A stretch of DNA of 64,000 nucleotides from Ralstonia thomasii. Lineage in GTDB: Bacteria > Pseudomonadota > Gammaproteobacteria > Burkholderiales > Burkholderiaceae. The stretch is from the NCBI RefSeq assembly GCF_958405895.1, contig NZ_CATZAR010000008.1. The stretch is one strand, 5' to 3'. Both the position numbers and the translations under genes were made by a program. Every line of letters starts with the position of its first letter. Position 1 is the first letter of the stretch. Below are positions 9,871 through 18,283 of the stretch, one piece after another. The notes under the pieces are model-generated. The model had not been told where the DNA came from. It saw nothing but the letters and a program-made list of their open reading frames with translations, and did not search any database.

Positions 9871-10146
9871 TCAGTTGTGCGCAGTCTGCGCTGCGAGCCA
9901 CGCCTGCACGGCCGGCACATCGAGAAAGTAGTGGCACAGCTCACGTGCATCTTCCGGTGAGGTTTCCGGAGCGCCCGTCATCAGCACCGGCACCAACTCG
10001 TCAAACCGCGCTTCCAGCGCCGGATCGCTGTCGACGTCCACTTCGTGCAGCACAAAAGAAAAACCGCGCCGGAGCAGCTCCAGCGCGTTCTTCATGTCCT
10101 CGCACAAATGGCAGTACGTGCGGCCGTAGAGCGTCAGTTGGATCAC
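9871..10146 (-). CDS. Glutaredoxin-like / thioredoxin-fold protein
   Basis: The 91-residue protein has a thioredoxin-type fold pattern with a redox motif CHLC at residues 12-15 close to the N-terminus, and resembles the small glutaredoxin-family (DUF836) proteins. The partner and substrate are not known. Its ATG overlaps the mucD stop by 4 bases, so it is translationally coupled to the sigma-E-linked protease, and a role in periplasmic or cytoplasmic thiol balance under envelope stress is a possible but unproven reading. No signal peptide is seen, so it should act in the cytoplasm. Confidence 0.85.
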   Translation of the reverse strand: MIQLTLYGRTYCHLCEDMKNALELLRRGFSFVLHEVDVDSDPALEARFDELVPVLMTGAPETSPEDARELCHYFLDVPAVQAWLAAQTAHN

Positions 10147-11654
10147 TGACCACCACCCGAACGGGCGGCGCTCGGGCGCAGCGTCACCACCTGGGTGGCA
10201 TCGCCACGGCGGACGAACACCGCAACCATGCGGTTCTTATCAAGCTTGGCAACCACCTCGTTGAACTGCTTGGCGTTGGTGACATCGGTATCACCGACAC
10301 GCAGGATCAGGTCGCCCGGTCGAATGCCGACACGCGCCGCCGGCCCTTCAGAGACCTGCACTTCAACGCCACTCTTGGTCTTGAATTCGCGACGCGCGCC
10401 GTCGGACAAGTCAGCCACCACGAGCCCCAGCGCGTTCGGCTTGCCCGGGCCCTGCTGGCTGTTATCGGGCTGCGCGCCCTTGGTACGCTGCGCCACCTTC
10501 GTGTCGGCCTGCAACTCGGCGACCGTCACGGCCAGATCGCGCGTTGCGCCCTTGCGCCAGACCTGCACGGTGGCGCGCGTTCCCGGCTTGGTCTCGCCGA
10601 CCTGGCGCTGCAGGTCACCCGCCTTCTCGACATCGCGGCCGTTGTACTTCAAGACGATGTCACCTGCCTCGATGCCTGCCTTGTCCGCCGGACCGCCCGA
10701 TTCGACATTGCCGACATAGGCGCCACGCGCACGGCCCAGACCCAGCGACTCCGCTGCATCCTTCGGCACGTTGTCGATTGCCACACCGATGCGGCCGCGT
10801 GTCACGCGTCCCGTCGCCTTCAACTGCTCAGCCACTCGCATCGCCTCGTCGATCGGGATCGAGAACGAGATGCCCATGTAGCCGCCGCTTTGGCTGTAGA
10901 TCTGGTTGTTGATGCCGATCACCTCGCCGCGCAGGTTGATCAGCGGGCCGCCCGAGTTGCCTGGGTTGACGGCCACGTCGGATTGAATGAACGGCAGATA
11001 GTCGCCTGTATCGCGCCCCTTGGCCGACACAATGCCCGCCGTAACCGTATTGTCCAGGCCAAACGGAGAACCGATCGCGAGCACCCACTCGCCCACGCGC
11101 ACCTTGTCGGAATCGCCCAGCTTCAGGCTCGGCAGAGCACTCGCTTCGACCTTGACGAGGGCCACATCGGTGCGTTTGTCCAGGCCGATCAGCTTGGCTT
11201 TGTACTCGCGTTTGTCGATCAGCGTGACGTAGATGGTTTCCGCGCCTTCCACCACATGCGCGTTGGTCAGGATGTAGCCGTCGCCCGAGATGATGAAGCC
11301 GGAACCAACGCCGCGGCTCTGTTCCTCTTCCTGTTGCGGCGGCGCGTTGCGGCGCTTCTGGCCCTGCCCGGGCATGCCCGGCATCGGTACACCGAAGAAG
11401 CGGCGGAAAAATTCAGCCATGTCGTCATCATTCGGACCACCCTGCTGCATACGGACCTTTTCGGTCGTGCGGATGTTGACAACGGCAGGACTGACCTTCT
11501 CAACCAGATCGGCAAAATCGGGCAGGCCATACGTGGCCGTGGCCACGCTGCCCGTGGCATTCTGCGCGTGGGCCGGCACCAGCGCGCTCCCAACCGCCAC
11601 AGCGGCGGCAACGCATAGCAGACGCAAGGCGTAAATGGATCGAGCGGTACACAT
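10143..11654 (-). CDS. mucD: Periplasmic Do-like serine protease (MucD/DegP)
   Basis: This is a periplasmic HtrA-family protease and chaperone that clears misfolded envelope proteins. The ATG at 11654 with GGGGAGC before it gives 503 residues and a clean signal peptide cut after AHA (residue 30). The triad is His133 (TNAHVV), Asp163 (RTDVALVK) and Ser234 (GNSGGPL). Two PDZ domains follow, at about residues 305-390 and 420-500. A flexible linker at 88-115 is rich in Pro, Gly, Gln and Glu. It is the fourth gene of rpoE-rseA-rseB-mucD, the arrangement described for algU-mucA-mucB-mucD of Pseudomonas. An alternative name is degP. Confidence 0.95.
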   Translation of the reverse strand: MCTARSIYALRLLCVAAAVAVGSALVPAHAQNATGSVATATYGLPDFADLVEKVSPAVVNIRTTEKVRMQQGGPNDDDMAEFFRRFFGVPMPGMPGQGQKRRNAPPQQEEEQSRGVGSGFIISGDGYILTNAHVVEGAETIYVTLIDKREYKAKLIGLDKRTDVALVKVEASALPSLKLGDSDKVRVGEWVLAIGSPFGLDNTVTAGIVSAKGRDTGDYLPFIQSDVAVNPGNSGGPLINLRGEVIGINNQIYSQSGGYMGISFSIPIDEAMRVAEQLKATGRVTRGRIGVAIDNVPKDAAESLGLGRARGAYVGNVESGGPADKAGIEAGDIVLKYNGRDVEKAGDLQRQVGETKPGTRATVQVWRKGATRDLAVTVAELQADTKVAQRTKGAQPDNSQQGPGKPNALGLVVADLSDGARREFKTKSGVEVQVSEGPAARVGIRPGDLILRVGDTDVTNAKQFNEVVAKLDKNRMVAVFVRRGDATQVVTLRPSAARSGGGQ

Positions 11655-11737
11655 GAAAGCTCCCCGGAACAAGGACAGATAGAGAAATGGCACTGCGCAG
11701 CAACGCCGCGCACCCAAGACAGATGCCAGCTCTGCGG

Positions 11738-12847
11738 CTACTGCGGCGCGCTGGCCGGCCTGTTGGTTGCGTTGGCGGACACCGGCTTGTAGTCGACCGC
11801 TGCGCCAAACTGCTTGATGGTTGCAAACGGGACTTCGCCTACGATCGTCAACCAGAAATCGGCAACACGTCGCACCATCACATGTGTAGCGCCTTGCGAG
11901 ATGAAGCCTTCGCGGCGGGTGCGCTTTTCCGATACCGGCTCGATAAAGAGCGACAGCCCTGCCAACCCGTCACTAAACACGACCTGCTGGACCTCGAAGC
12001 CGGAACTGTTCTTGCCGGCCGGCGCAATATCGCCCAGCGGACGGCGCACCTCGCGGATCTTCTGGAAGCCCTTGACGGGGTTGCCAATCGTCCAGCCTTG
12101 CTCGGCCAGATTGGTCGGCTGCGTCACGATCTCGTATTGATTCCACCCGTTCAGGTTCTTGAACGCAGCGACGATCCTCTGTTTCTCCGACGGCACACCC
12201 AACTCGACTTGCGAGAAGGCAACCTGTTCAAGCACCTTGCCATCTTCACCGATGGTCTGGGCGCGCATCAGCAAACCACTGTTGCGCTCCGCCCAGATGC
12301 GGTAGGCGTAGCGGTAGCCGTCCTTCGGATCAAGCTGGAAGACTTCGCAATCCATGCCCGCGACGCGCTCGGTCGGCAGGTGCCGCATGTCGTACTGGTC
12401 GAGCACATCGCCATTGGTGGTGGCGAGCAGCGCGGGGAAGCTGTCCTTGTGTTCCTGCTTCTCTGTCACCACGAGTTTGACGTCGTAAATCAGGTTCCGC
12501 ACGACGTCATTCTGGCGCAGCGTTTCGCGCTGCTTGCCGTCCAGCGCTTCGACGCGCTCGTACTCGTTATTGAAAAGATCAGCGTAATGCTGGATGCGGG
12601 TGGAGTGCATGCCGGTGCCACGCTGATACGTGAGCGTGCCGACATAGTTCTGCTTGAGCGCCGCGCGATGGATTTTCGCCAGCCAGGAGGCAGCCTCCTT
12701 GCGCGGCATGGGATCAGGCTGTGGCGGAGCAGCTGTCGCCAGCGCCGAAACACACAGAAGAAGAAAAACCGACCGACGAACGGCCTGCAGTTTGCGGGCG
12801 CCTGCCCCGGCAACGGGGTGCCACACCTTCGACATGGATGCCCGCAT
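11738..12847 (-). CDS. rseB: Sigma-E factor regulatory protein RseB/MucB
   Basis: RseB is a periplasmic protein that binds the outer part of RseA and shields it from DegS cleavage until lipopolysaccharide or lipoprotein intermediates displace it. The N-terminus has a basic start and hydrophobic stretch SVFLLLCVSALATA, with likely cleavage near residue 40, followed by the MucB/RseB domain (SWLAKIHRAALKQNYVGTLTY). The ATG at 12847 overlaps the rseA stop by one base; a second ATG at 12835 is also possible. Its length of 369 is slightly above the usual 310-350. It sits between rseA and mucD. Confidence 0.94.
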   Translation of the reverse strand: MRASMSKVWHPVAGAGARKLQAVRRSVFLLLCVSALATAAPPQPDPMPRKEAASWLAKIHRAALKQNYVGTLTYQRGTGMHSTRIQHYADLFNNEYERVEALDGKQRETLRQNDVVRNLIYDVKLVVTEKQEHKDSFPALLATTNGDVLDQYDMRHLPTERVAGMDCEVFQLDPKDGYRYAYRIWAERNSGLLMRAQTIGEDGKVLEQVAFSQVELGVPSEKQRIVAAFKNLNGWNQYEIVTQPTNLAEQGWTIGNPVKGFQKIREVRRPLGDIAPAGKNSSGFEVQQVVFSDGLAGLSLFIEPVSEKRTRREGFISQGATHVMVRRVADFWLTIVGEVPFATIKQFGAAVDYKPVSANATNRPASAPQ

Positions 12848-13479
12848 TATTCCTGATTGGAGTCCTGGGTGTTCGCCACCCCATTGGCCACTGCGCGCAG
12901 ATACGGAACTACCATCCCGTTGGTCGCAGATTGCCTGTGGGCGCTCAGGTATTCGTCCAGCCGGGCGTCGCGGATCATCGGCGTATTGTCAGCTGCCGCC
13001 ACAGTTAGCGCCTGCGCGCCGGCACCTTGCGTCGCCTTGGCGACCAGTGCGGGAGAGCCTTCCGCACCATCCGCAGGTCCGCGCAGTTGCGGAACGACGA
13101 CCCAGCTAACGGCCGCCACTGCCGCCGCCACTGCGGTTGTAGGCATGATCCGTCGGACCCAAGCGGGGCTGACCAGGAAACGGTGCCTCTCTTGGGTTTT
13201 CGCACGCTGCGCTACAGCCGGTACCAGCAGATGAGGCTCGGCGTCGAGCTTGGCCGAGAACCGGCGGAGGAAATCTTCCGAGGAATGCGTGTTCAGCAGA
13301 TCTTCTGACCGGAGCACGTCGCCGATCAGTTGATATTCTCGCCAATGCGCCGCACCCTCGCCTTCCTTGGCGAGTTCCACGGCAGCCGGCACTTCGTGCG
13401 CCGCAACCTCACCGTCCATCAAGGCAGAGATGCGTTGTGCGAACTCCGCTTCTGCCGTTTGCAATTGAGCCTGACCCAT
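12847..13479 (-). CDS. rseA: Anti-sigma-E factor RseA/MucA
   Basis: RseA is a single-span inner-membrane protein that holds sigma-E inactive through its cytoplasmic N-terminal domain. The ATG at 13479 gives 210 residues. The N-terminal domain includes ISALMDGEV and the tryptophan-containing segment AHWREYQLIGDVLR, typical of RseA proteins. A membrane span lies at about residues 111-128 and a periplasmic tail follows. The longer frame that begins upstream lacks similarity. It lies 106 bases after rpoE, and rseB starts on its stop codon. Confidence 0.93.
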   Translation of the reverse strand: MGQAQLQTAEAEFAQRISALMDGEVAAHEVPAAVELAKEGEGAAHWREYQLIGDVLRSEDLLNTHSSEDFLRRFSAKLDAEPHLLVPAVAQRAKTQERHRFLVSPAWVRRIMPTTAVAAAVAAVSWVVVPQLRGPADGAEGSPALVAKATQGAGAQALTVAAADNTPMIRDARLDEYLSAHRQSATNGMVVPYLRAVANGVANTQDSNQE

Positions 13480-13585
13480 TTCCCGACCCCAAAAACTCCA
13501 ACGTCCAATCAACGATCCGAGAGAAGACTTCCCGAGGTTTCACCGTTTGCAGCCGCATGGGCCGCCGGCTTGTCATATCGGCTGG

Positions 13586-14185
13586 CTACCACCGTTTGCC
13601 CTCCACTGTTCCCAGCAGGGGGCGCAATTTCTCGGCAATCGCCTCGCGCGCCCGGAAAATGCGGGATCGGACTGTGCCGATCGGGCATTCCATCGCTTCG
13701 GCGATTTCCTCATAGCTCAGACCCTCGATCTCCCGGAGTGTGATTGCGGTACGCAATTCTTCGGGCAGCGCTTCCATTGCGCGGTTGACCGTTTCGGCCA
13801 CCTGCTTGGTGTGCAGCATGGAGTCCGGCGTATTGATATCCCTTAGTAGCTCACCGTCGGCAAAAGTTTCAGCCTCTTCGGTATCGATGTCGCTGGACGA
13901 TTCCGGGCGCCGGCCCTGAGTCGCCAGGTAATTCTTGGCCGTGTTGACGGCGATGCGATACAGCCACGTATAGAACGCGGATTCTCCCCGGAACTGGGGC
14001 AACGCACGGTAGGCCTTGATAAAGGCATCCTGTGCCACATCCTCGACTTCGGCCGGGTCACGGATCAGGCGCGAGACGAGCCGAATGATCTTCCGGTGGT
14101 ACTTGACCACCAGCAGTTCAAACGCTCGCTTGTCGCCTTGCTGGACGCGCTCGACGAGGATCTGGTCGGCTTCGCGTTCGCTCAC
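13586..14185 (-). CDS. rpoE: RNA polymerase sigma-E factor (RpoE/AlgU)
   Basis: This extracytoplasmic-function sigma factor of 199 residues directs the envelope stress response. Region 2 includes EDVAQDAFIKAYRALPQF and the DNA-contacting FYTWLYRIAVN; region 4 includes the helix-turn-helix LSYEEIAEAMECPIGTVRSR. The start is GTG at 14185 with AGGTGAAG upstream, followed by SEREADQILVERVQQGD, which matches the usual sigma-E N-terminus. It leads the rseA-rseB-mucD cluster. The gap to the gene upstream is only 61 bases. I looked for the sigma-E promoter pattern GGAACTT-N16-TCTRA there and did not see a convincing match. Confidence 0.97.
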   Translation of the reverse strand: MSEREADQILVERVQQGDKRAFELLVVKYHRKIIRLVSRLIRDPAEVEDVAQDAFIKAYRALPQFRGESAFYTWLYRIAVNTAKNYLATQGRRPESSSDIDTEEAETFADGELLRDINTPDSMLHTKQVAETVNRAMEALPEELRTAITLREIEGLSYEEIAEAMECPIGTVRSRIFRAREAIAEKLRPLLGTVEGKRW

Positions 14186-14246
14186 GGATTCTTCACCTGC
14201 AGTGTATCGCCTTGAATTTTTGTGACTTGGAAACGTTGTATTTTAC

Positions 14247-14738
14247 CTACGACACACCGGACGCCTGGGAAACCACCCGCGGCGGCCCCAGGCGTAACAG
14301 ACTTCGCATACGACGTAGCGTCCCGGCCGAAAACCACGGAGGCATCAGCACAAAAATCTGCGGACACCATCCATGACGCGCGACCCCAAGGATCAAGACA
14401 CGCTCGCCGAGCGGCCATGACCATAGCAAAGGCGCATTTCGGACAGCTTGTGGCGCTTTCAACCGAACCTGCCAAGAGGCTTGGCCCGGTTCTCCGTCTT
14501 CTTTGAGACGAGCGCGCCACATCAGTTCCATTGCGAGCGGCGAACGATTCACTATCAAAGGAAGGCTGGCAGCCATCGCCAGCCCGCTGATGACCGCCCA
14601 GGTAGCCAAAGGCAACGCGGCGCCCCACGTTTTGATCGCCCAGAACACAACTGTGCAGACAAGGGCCACCATTCCGCATCGACTGATCGCGCACAACCGC
14701 CGGTACGACGCTGGGAAAACAATATTCTGGACGACCAA
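14247..14738 (-). CDS. YgfX-like two-span membrane protein (tentative)
   Basis: A 163-residue protein starts at TTG 14738; an internal ATG at 14672 would give 141 residues. It has two hydrophobic stretches, MVALVCTVVFWAI and PLATWAVISGLAMAASL, and a soluble tail ending in TLRRMRSLLRLG. Two spans, a short cytoplasmic domain, and a closing Arg-rich W/LRR-type helix resemble the YgfX (CptA) family, whose E. coli member partners YgfY/SdhE. The resemblance is by pattern only, and no sdhE-like gene is present here. It lies between fabF and rpoE, 48 bases from the fabF stop. A competing longer frame (14182-14823) in another phase reads as low-complexity Cys/Arg-rich sequence and is less credible. 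Confidence 0.6.
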   Translation of the reverse strand: MVVQNIVFPASYRRLCAISRCGMVALVCTVVFWAIKTWGAALPLATWAVISGLAMAASLPLIVNRSPLAMELMWRARLKEDGEPGQASWQVRLKAPQAVRNAPLLWSWPLGERVLILGVARHGWCPQIFVLMPPWFSAGTLRRMRSLLRLGPPRVVSQASGVS

Positions 14739-14785
14739 GGCAACAACGAAGCCGCTCGCGCCGTGAGGCTACGAGCCGCTCCGCC

Positions 14786-16018
14786 TTACGGGCGCTTGAA
14801 CACCAGCGTACCGTTCGTCCCACCGAAGCCGAAGTTGTTTTTCACGGCCACGTCGATCTTCATGTCACGCGCGGTGTTGGCGCAGTAATCGAGATCGCAC
14901 TCGGGATCCTGGTTGAAGATGTTGATGGTCGGCGGCGATACCTGATGGTGCAGCGCCAGCACCGTGAACACCGATTCCAGCCCGCCCGCGCCGCCCAGCA
15001 AGTGTCCGGTCATGGACTTGGTGGAATTCACGACAACCTTGCTGGCATGATCGCCGAAAGCCGCCTTGATGGCTTCGGATTCGTTCTTGTCGCCCAGCGG
15101 CGTAGACGTACCGTGCGCGTTCAGATAATGGACTTGATCCGCATTCATGCCTGCGTCGCGCAGTGCGTTCAGCATGCAACGACGCGGGCCGTCCATGTTC
15201 GGCGCTGTCATGTGGAAGGCGTCGCCGCTCATGCCGAAGCCAGCGATTTCCGCGTAGATCGTGGCACCGCGCGCCTTGGCCGACTCGTACTCTTCCAGCA
15301 CCATCACGCCAGCACCTTCGCCCAGCACAAAGCCGTCGCGGTCTTTGTCCCAGGGGCGCGACGCAGTGGCCGGATCCTCATTGCGCGTGGACAGCGCGCG
15401 GGCTGCGGCAAAGCCGCCGATGCCCAGCGGCGACACGGTCGATTCGGCACCGCCGGCAACCATCGCGTCAGCATCGCCGGCCTGGATCAGGCGCGCAGCC
15501 AGACCAATGCTGTGCAGACCGGTCGTGCAAGCCGTGACGGCCGCCAGGTTCGGCCCCTTCAAACCGAACATGATGCTCAGATGGCCGGAGATCATGTTGA
15601 TGATCGAACCCGGCACAAAGAACGGCGAAATCCGGCGCGGGCCACGATCGACGTAGGTCTGGTGCGTATCTTCGATCATCGGCAGACCGCCGATACCGGA
15701 GCCGACCAGCACACCGATGCGCTCGGCATTGGCTTCGGTCACTTCCAGCCCGCTGTCCTTCAACGCTTGGACGCCAGCAGCGATGCCATAGTGGATGAAG
15801 GTATCCATGTTGCGGGCTTCCTTCGCAGGGATGTAATCCTCTGCGTTGAAACCCTTCACCTCGCCCGCGAAATGCACGGCCAGGTTCGACGGATCGAATT
15901 TGGTGATGGTAGCGATCCCGGACTTGCCGGCGACCAGATTGGCCCACCCCTCGGCGACCGAGTTCCCTACTGGAGAGACCAGCCCCAGGCCGGTTACGAC
16001 TACGCGACGACGGCTCAC
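14786..16018 (-). CDS. fabF: 3-oxoacyl-ACP synthase II
   Basis: FabF carries out the chain-elongating Claisen condensation of fatty acid synthesis and is needed for C16:1 to C18:1 elongation. The triad is Cys164 (VTACTTG), His302 (NAHGTSTPLGD) and His339 (MTGHLLG). I chose GTG at 16018 because AGGAAAGC precedes it and the protein then starts SRRRVVVTGLGLVSPVG, with 410 residues as usual for the family; the ATG 39 bases upstream adds an unrelated leader. It follows acpP by 113 bases in the fab cluster. Confidence 0.97.
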   Translation of the reverse strand: MSRRRVVVTGLGLVSPVGNSVAEGWANLVAGKSGIATITKFDPSNLAVHFAGEVKGFNAEDYIPAKEARNMDTFIHYGIAAGVQALKDSGLEVTEANAERIGVLVGSGIGGLPMIEDTHQTYVDRGPRRISPFFVPGSIINMISGHLSIMFGLKGPNLAAVTACTTGLHSIGLAARLIQAGDADAMVAGGAESTVSPLGIGGFAAARALSTRNEDPATASRPWDKDRDGFVLGEGAGVMVLEEYESAKARGATIYAEIAGFGMSGDAFHMTAPNMDGPRRCMLNALRDAGMNADQVHYLNAHGTSTPLGDKNESEAIKAAFGDHASKVVVNSTKSMTGHLLGGAGGLESVFTVLALHHQVSPPTINIFNQDPECDLDYCANTARDMKIDVAVKNNFGFGGTNGTLVFKRP

Positions 16019-16131
16019 TATGCTTTCCTGCAACTCTGTATCAGCGACAAAGGCCACAGAAAACGCGCCACCCGGTCAAACCGGACAACCGCCCCTTCTG
16101 TGGCCCGCGATGTCAAGAGATCGATTGACGC

Positions 16132-16371
16132 TTACGCCTTGACGTGGGCGGTCGCGTAATCGATGGCTTGCTGCACCGTGGTGATCTTCTCGGCTTCTTC
16201 GTCCGGGATTTCCATACCGAACTCGTCTTCCAGAGCCATCACCAGCTCAACCGTATCGAGCGAATCCGCGCCCAGATCGTTCACGAACGACGATTCGTTC
16301 TTGATGTCTGCTTCGGCTACGCCGAGTTGCTCAGCAACGATCTTCTTAACGCGTGCGTCGATGTTGTCCAT
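16132..16371 (-). CDS. acpP: Acyl carrier protein
   Basis: The 79-residue acidic protein carries growing acyl chains on a phosphopantetheine arm. The attachment serine is Ser37 in the motif GADSLDTVEL. It is modified by AcpS, encoded at 2699-3142, and is used by FabD, FabH, FabG, FabF and PlsX of the same cluster. A 186-base gap separates it from fabG, long enough for its own promoter, which is common for this highly expressed gene; the gap includes a 12-base palindrome at 16513-16524. Confidence 0.99.
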   Translation of the reverse strand: MDNIDARVKKIVAEQLGVAEADIKNESSFVNDLGADSLDTVELVMALEDEFGMEIPDEEAEKITTVQQAIDYATAHVKA

Positions 16372-16557
16372 TTAACCCTCCAGGGAAGTATTCGACAAAA
16401 AGTGCGCGCATTCTAGCAGGTTTGCGCGGTGAAAAACCGCTCCGGAATCCATGCAAAAAATGCGCCCAACATGATGCTAAAAGCCATTTAAATCAGCGAT
16501 CGCACAGGATTCTGCGCATGCGCAAAGCCCCGCACACCCGCCGCCGGGACGGCTTCC

Positions 16558-17307
16558 TTATCCCATGTACATGCCGCCGTTGACGTGCAGCGTCGAGCCT
16601 GTAATGTAGCCCGCCGCCGGTGACGCCAGGAAGGCAACTGCGTTGGCGATATCCTCGGGCGCGCCCAGGCGGCCCAGCGGAATCTGCGCCTTCAGCGCAG
16701 TATGTTGCTCTTCCGACAGGACCTTGGTCATGTCGGTATCGATAAAGCCCGGGGCGATGCAGTTGACCGTGATGTTACGGCTACCGATCTCTCGTGCCAG
16801 CGCGCGGGCCATACCTTCCACACCAGCCTTGGCCGCGGCGTAGTTCGCCTGACCCGGGTTGCCGGCGGAGCCCACCACCGAAGTGATGTTGATGATTCGA
16901 CCGCCGCGGGCCTTCATCATCGGGCGCAGTACGGCACGCGACAGGCGGAACACAGCAGAGAGGTTCGTATCGATGACCGACACCCATTCGTCGTCCTTCA
17001 TGCGCATCGCCAGGTTGTCCTGAGTGATGCCGGCATTGTTGACGAGGATGTTCAGGCCACCGTACGTCTTGATGGTTTCGTCGATGACGGCCTCGCAGCG
17101 CGCGGCGTCATTCACGTTGAGCACCACGCCTGCACCCTTTACGCCGGCTTCGGCAAAGTAAGCCGTGATGGCTTGTGCTCCGGCTTCCGACGTGGCCGTA
17201 CCGACCACCGTCGCACCCTGGCGTGCCAGTTCCAGCGCGATGGCACGGCCGATGCCGCGCGAGGCACCGGTAACGAGCGCAACCTGATTGTTCAATGCTT
17301 GGGTCAT
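16558..17307 (-). CDS. fabG: 3-oxoacyl-ACP reductase
   Basis: FabG is the NADPH-dependent reductase of the fatty acid cycle. The 249-residue SDR protein shows the cofactor loop TGASRGIG near residues 14-21, the NNAG motif in ILVNNAGITQD, and the catalytic YAAAKAG (Tyr-x3-Lys). The C-terminus LHVNGGMYMG is typical. It starts 14 bases after the fabD stop, so co-translation with fabD is likely. Confidence 0.98.
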   Translation of the reverse strand: MTQALNNQVALVTGASRGIGRAIALELARQGATVVGTATSEAGAQAITAYFAEAGVKGAGVVLNVNDAARCEAVIDETIKTYGGLNILVNNAGITQDNLAMRMKDDEWVSVIDTNLSAVFRLSRAVLRPMMKARGGRIINITSVVGSAGNPGQANYAAAKAGVEGMARALAREIGSRNITVNCIAPGFIDTDMTKVLSEEQHTALKAQIPLGRLGAPEDIANAVAFLASPAAGYITGSTLHVNGGMYMG

Positions 17308-17321
17308 ACGAATCCCGTTGA

Positions 17322-18251
17322 TTATTTGAGTTGACCCAGCACGGCTTCCAGCGACGCCGGATCGAAGATCGCGTCACCGACGATCTCCCCATCGATACGC
17401 TTGACCAGACCGGCCAGCACCTTGCCCGGGCCGCATTCGACCACGCGGGTAATGCCGTCACCCTTCATCTTCTGGATGGTCTCAACCCAGCGCACCGGCG
17501 ATGCTGCCTGGCGCACCAGCGCATCCTTGATGGCCGCCGGGTCGCTCACGACAGCAACGTCCACGTTATTGATGACGGGGATCACCGGGGTGGTGACGGC
17601 CACGTTGGCGAGATACTCCCGCAGACGATCCGACGCCGGCTTGAGCAGCGACGAGTGAAACGGCGCCGACACCGGCAGCGGCAGCGCGCGCTTGGCACCC
17701 TTGGCCTTGGCGATTTCGCAAGCCTTCTCGACGGCCGCCTTGGCACCGGCGATCACCACCTGGGCCGGCGCGTTGAAGTTCACGGCTTCGACGACGCCTG
17801 CGACCGAAGCTTCCGCGCATGCGGCGCGCACGTCATCGTCCGACAGGCCGAGGATCGCAGCCATACCGCCCTCGCCCACCGGCACAGCTTCCTGCATCGC
17901 CTTGGCGCGGAAACGCACCAACGGTACAGCGTCTTGGAACGCGATGGCGCCCGCGGCGACAAGCGCCGAATACTCGCCAAGGCTATGCCCAGCCACGACG
18001 GTCGGCGTCGGGCCGCCGGCAGCTTGCCATGCACGATAGACGGCAACTGCCGCCGTCAGCATGACGGGTTGCGTATTGGTCGTCAGGTTCAGCTCTTCAG
18101 CCGGGCCTTCGGCAATCAGCTTGCCGATGTCCTGGCCCAGCGCGTCGGACGCCTCGACCAGCGTAGCGGCCACGGCCGGATGATCGGCAAACGCATTGAG
18201 CATGCCGACCGATTGCGAACCCTGGCCGGGGAAGACGAAAGCGAATGTCAT
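17322..18251 (-). CDS. fabD: Malonyl-CoA:ACP transacylase
   Basis: FabD loads malonyl groups onto ACP. The protein begins MTFAFVFPGQGSQSVGM at 18251 and has 309 residues, the family length. The nucleophile is Ser90 in GHSLGEYSAL, and the catalytic histidine lies in APFHSSLL. A 20-codon upstream extension of the frame has no family match. It lies between fabH and fabG. Confidence 0.98.
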   Translation of the reverse strand: MTFAFVFPGQGSQSVGMLNAFADHPAVAATLVEASDALGQDIGKLIAEGPAEELNLTTNTQPVMLTAAVAVYRAWQAAGGPTPTVVAGHSLGEYSALVAAGAIAFQDAVPLVRFRAKAMQEAVPVGEGGMAAILGLSDDDVRAACAEASVAGVVEAVNFNAPAQVVIAGAKAAVEKACEIAKAKGAKRALPLPVSAPFHSSLLKPASDRLREYLANVAVTTPVIPVINNVDVAVVSDPAAIKDALVRQAASPVRWVETIQKMKGDGITRVVECGPGKVLAGLVKRIDGEIVGDAIFDPASLEAVLGQLK

Positions 18252-18283
18252 GGCTCGTATTGTTCGTTCTGGAAATTCGTCAA

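Noticed and set aside
9852..11618. Antisense open frame over mucD
   Set aside because: Same cause; Arg/His-rich translation with no motif.
14186..14246. Sigma-E-type autoregulatory promoter before rpoE
   Set aside because: No adequate GGAACTT -35 with a TCTRA-type -10 could be found in the short gap.
14182..14823. Alternative 213-codon frame over the YgfX-like gene
   Set aside because: No hydrophobic or domain pattern; Cys/Ser/Arg-rich, and it runs into the rpoE start. The other frame has two proper spans.
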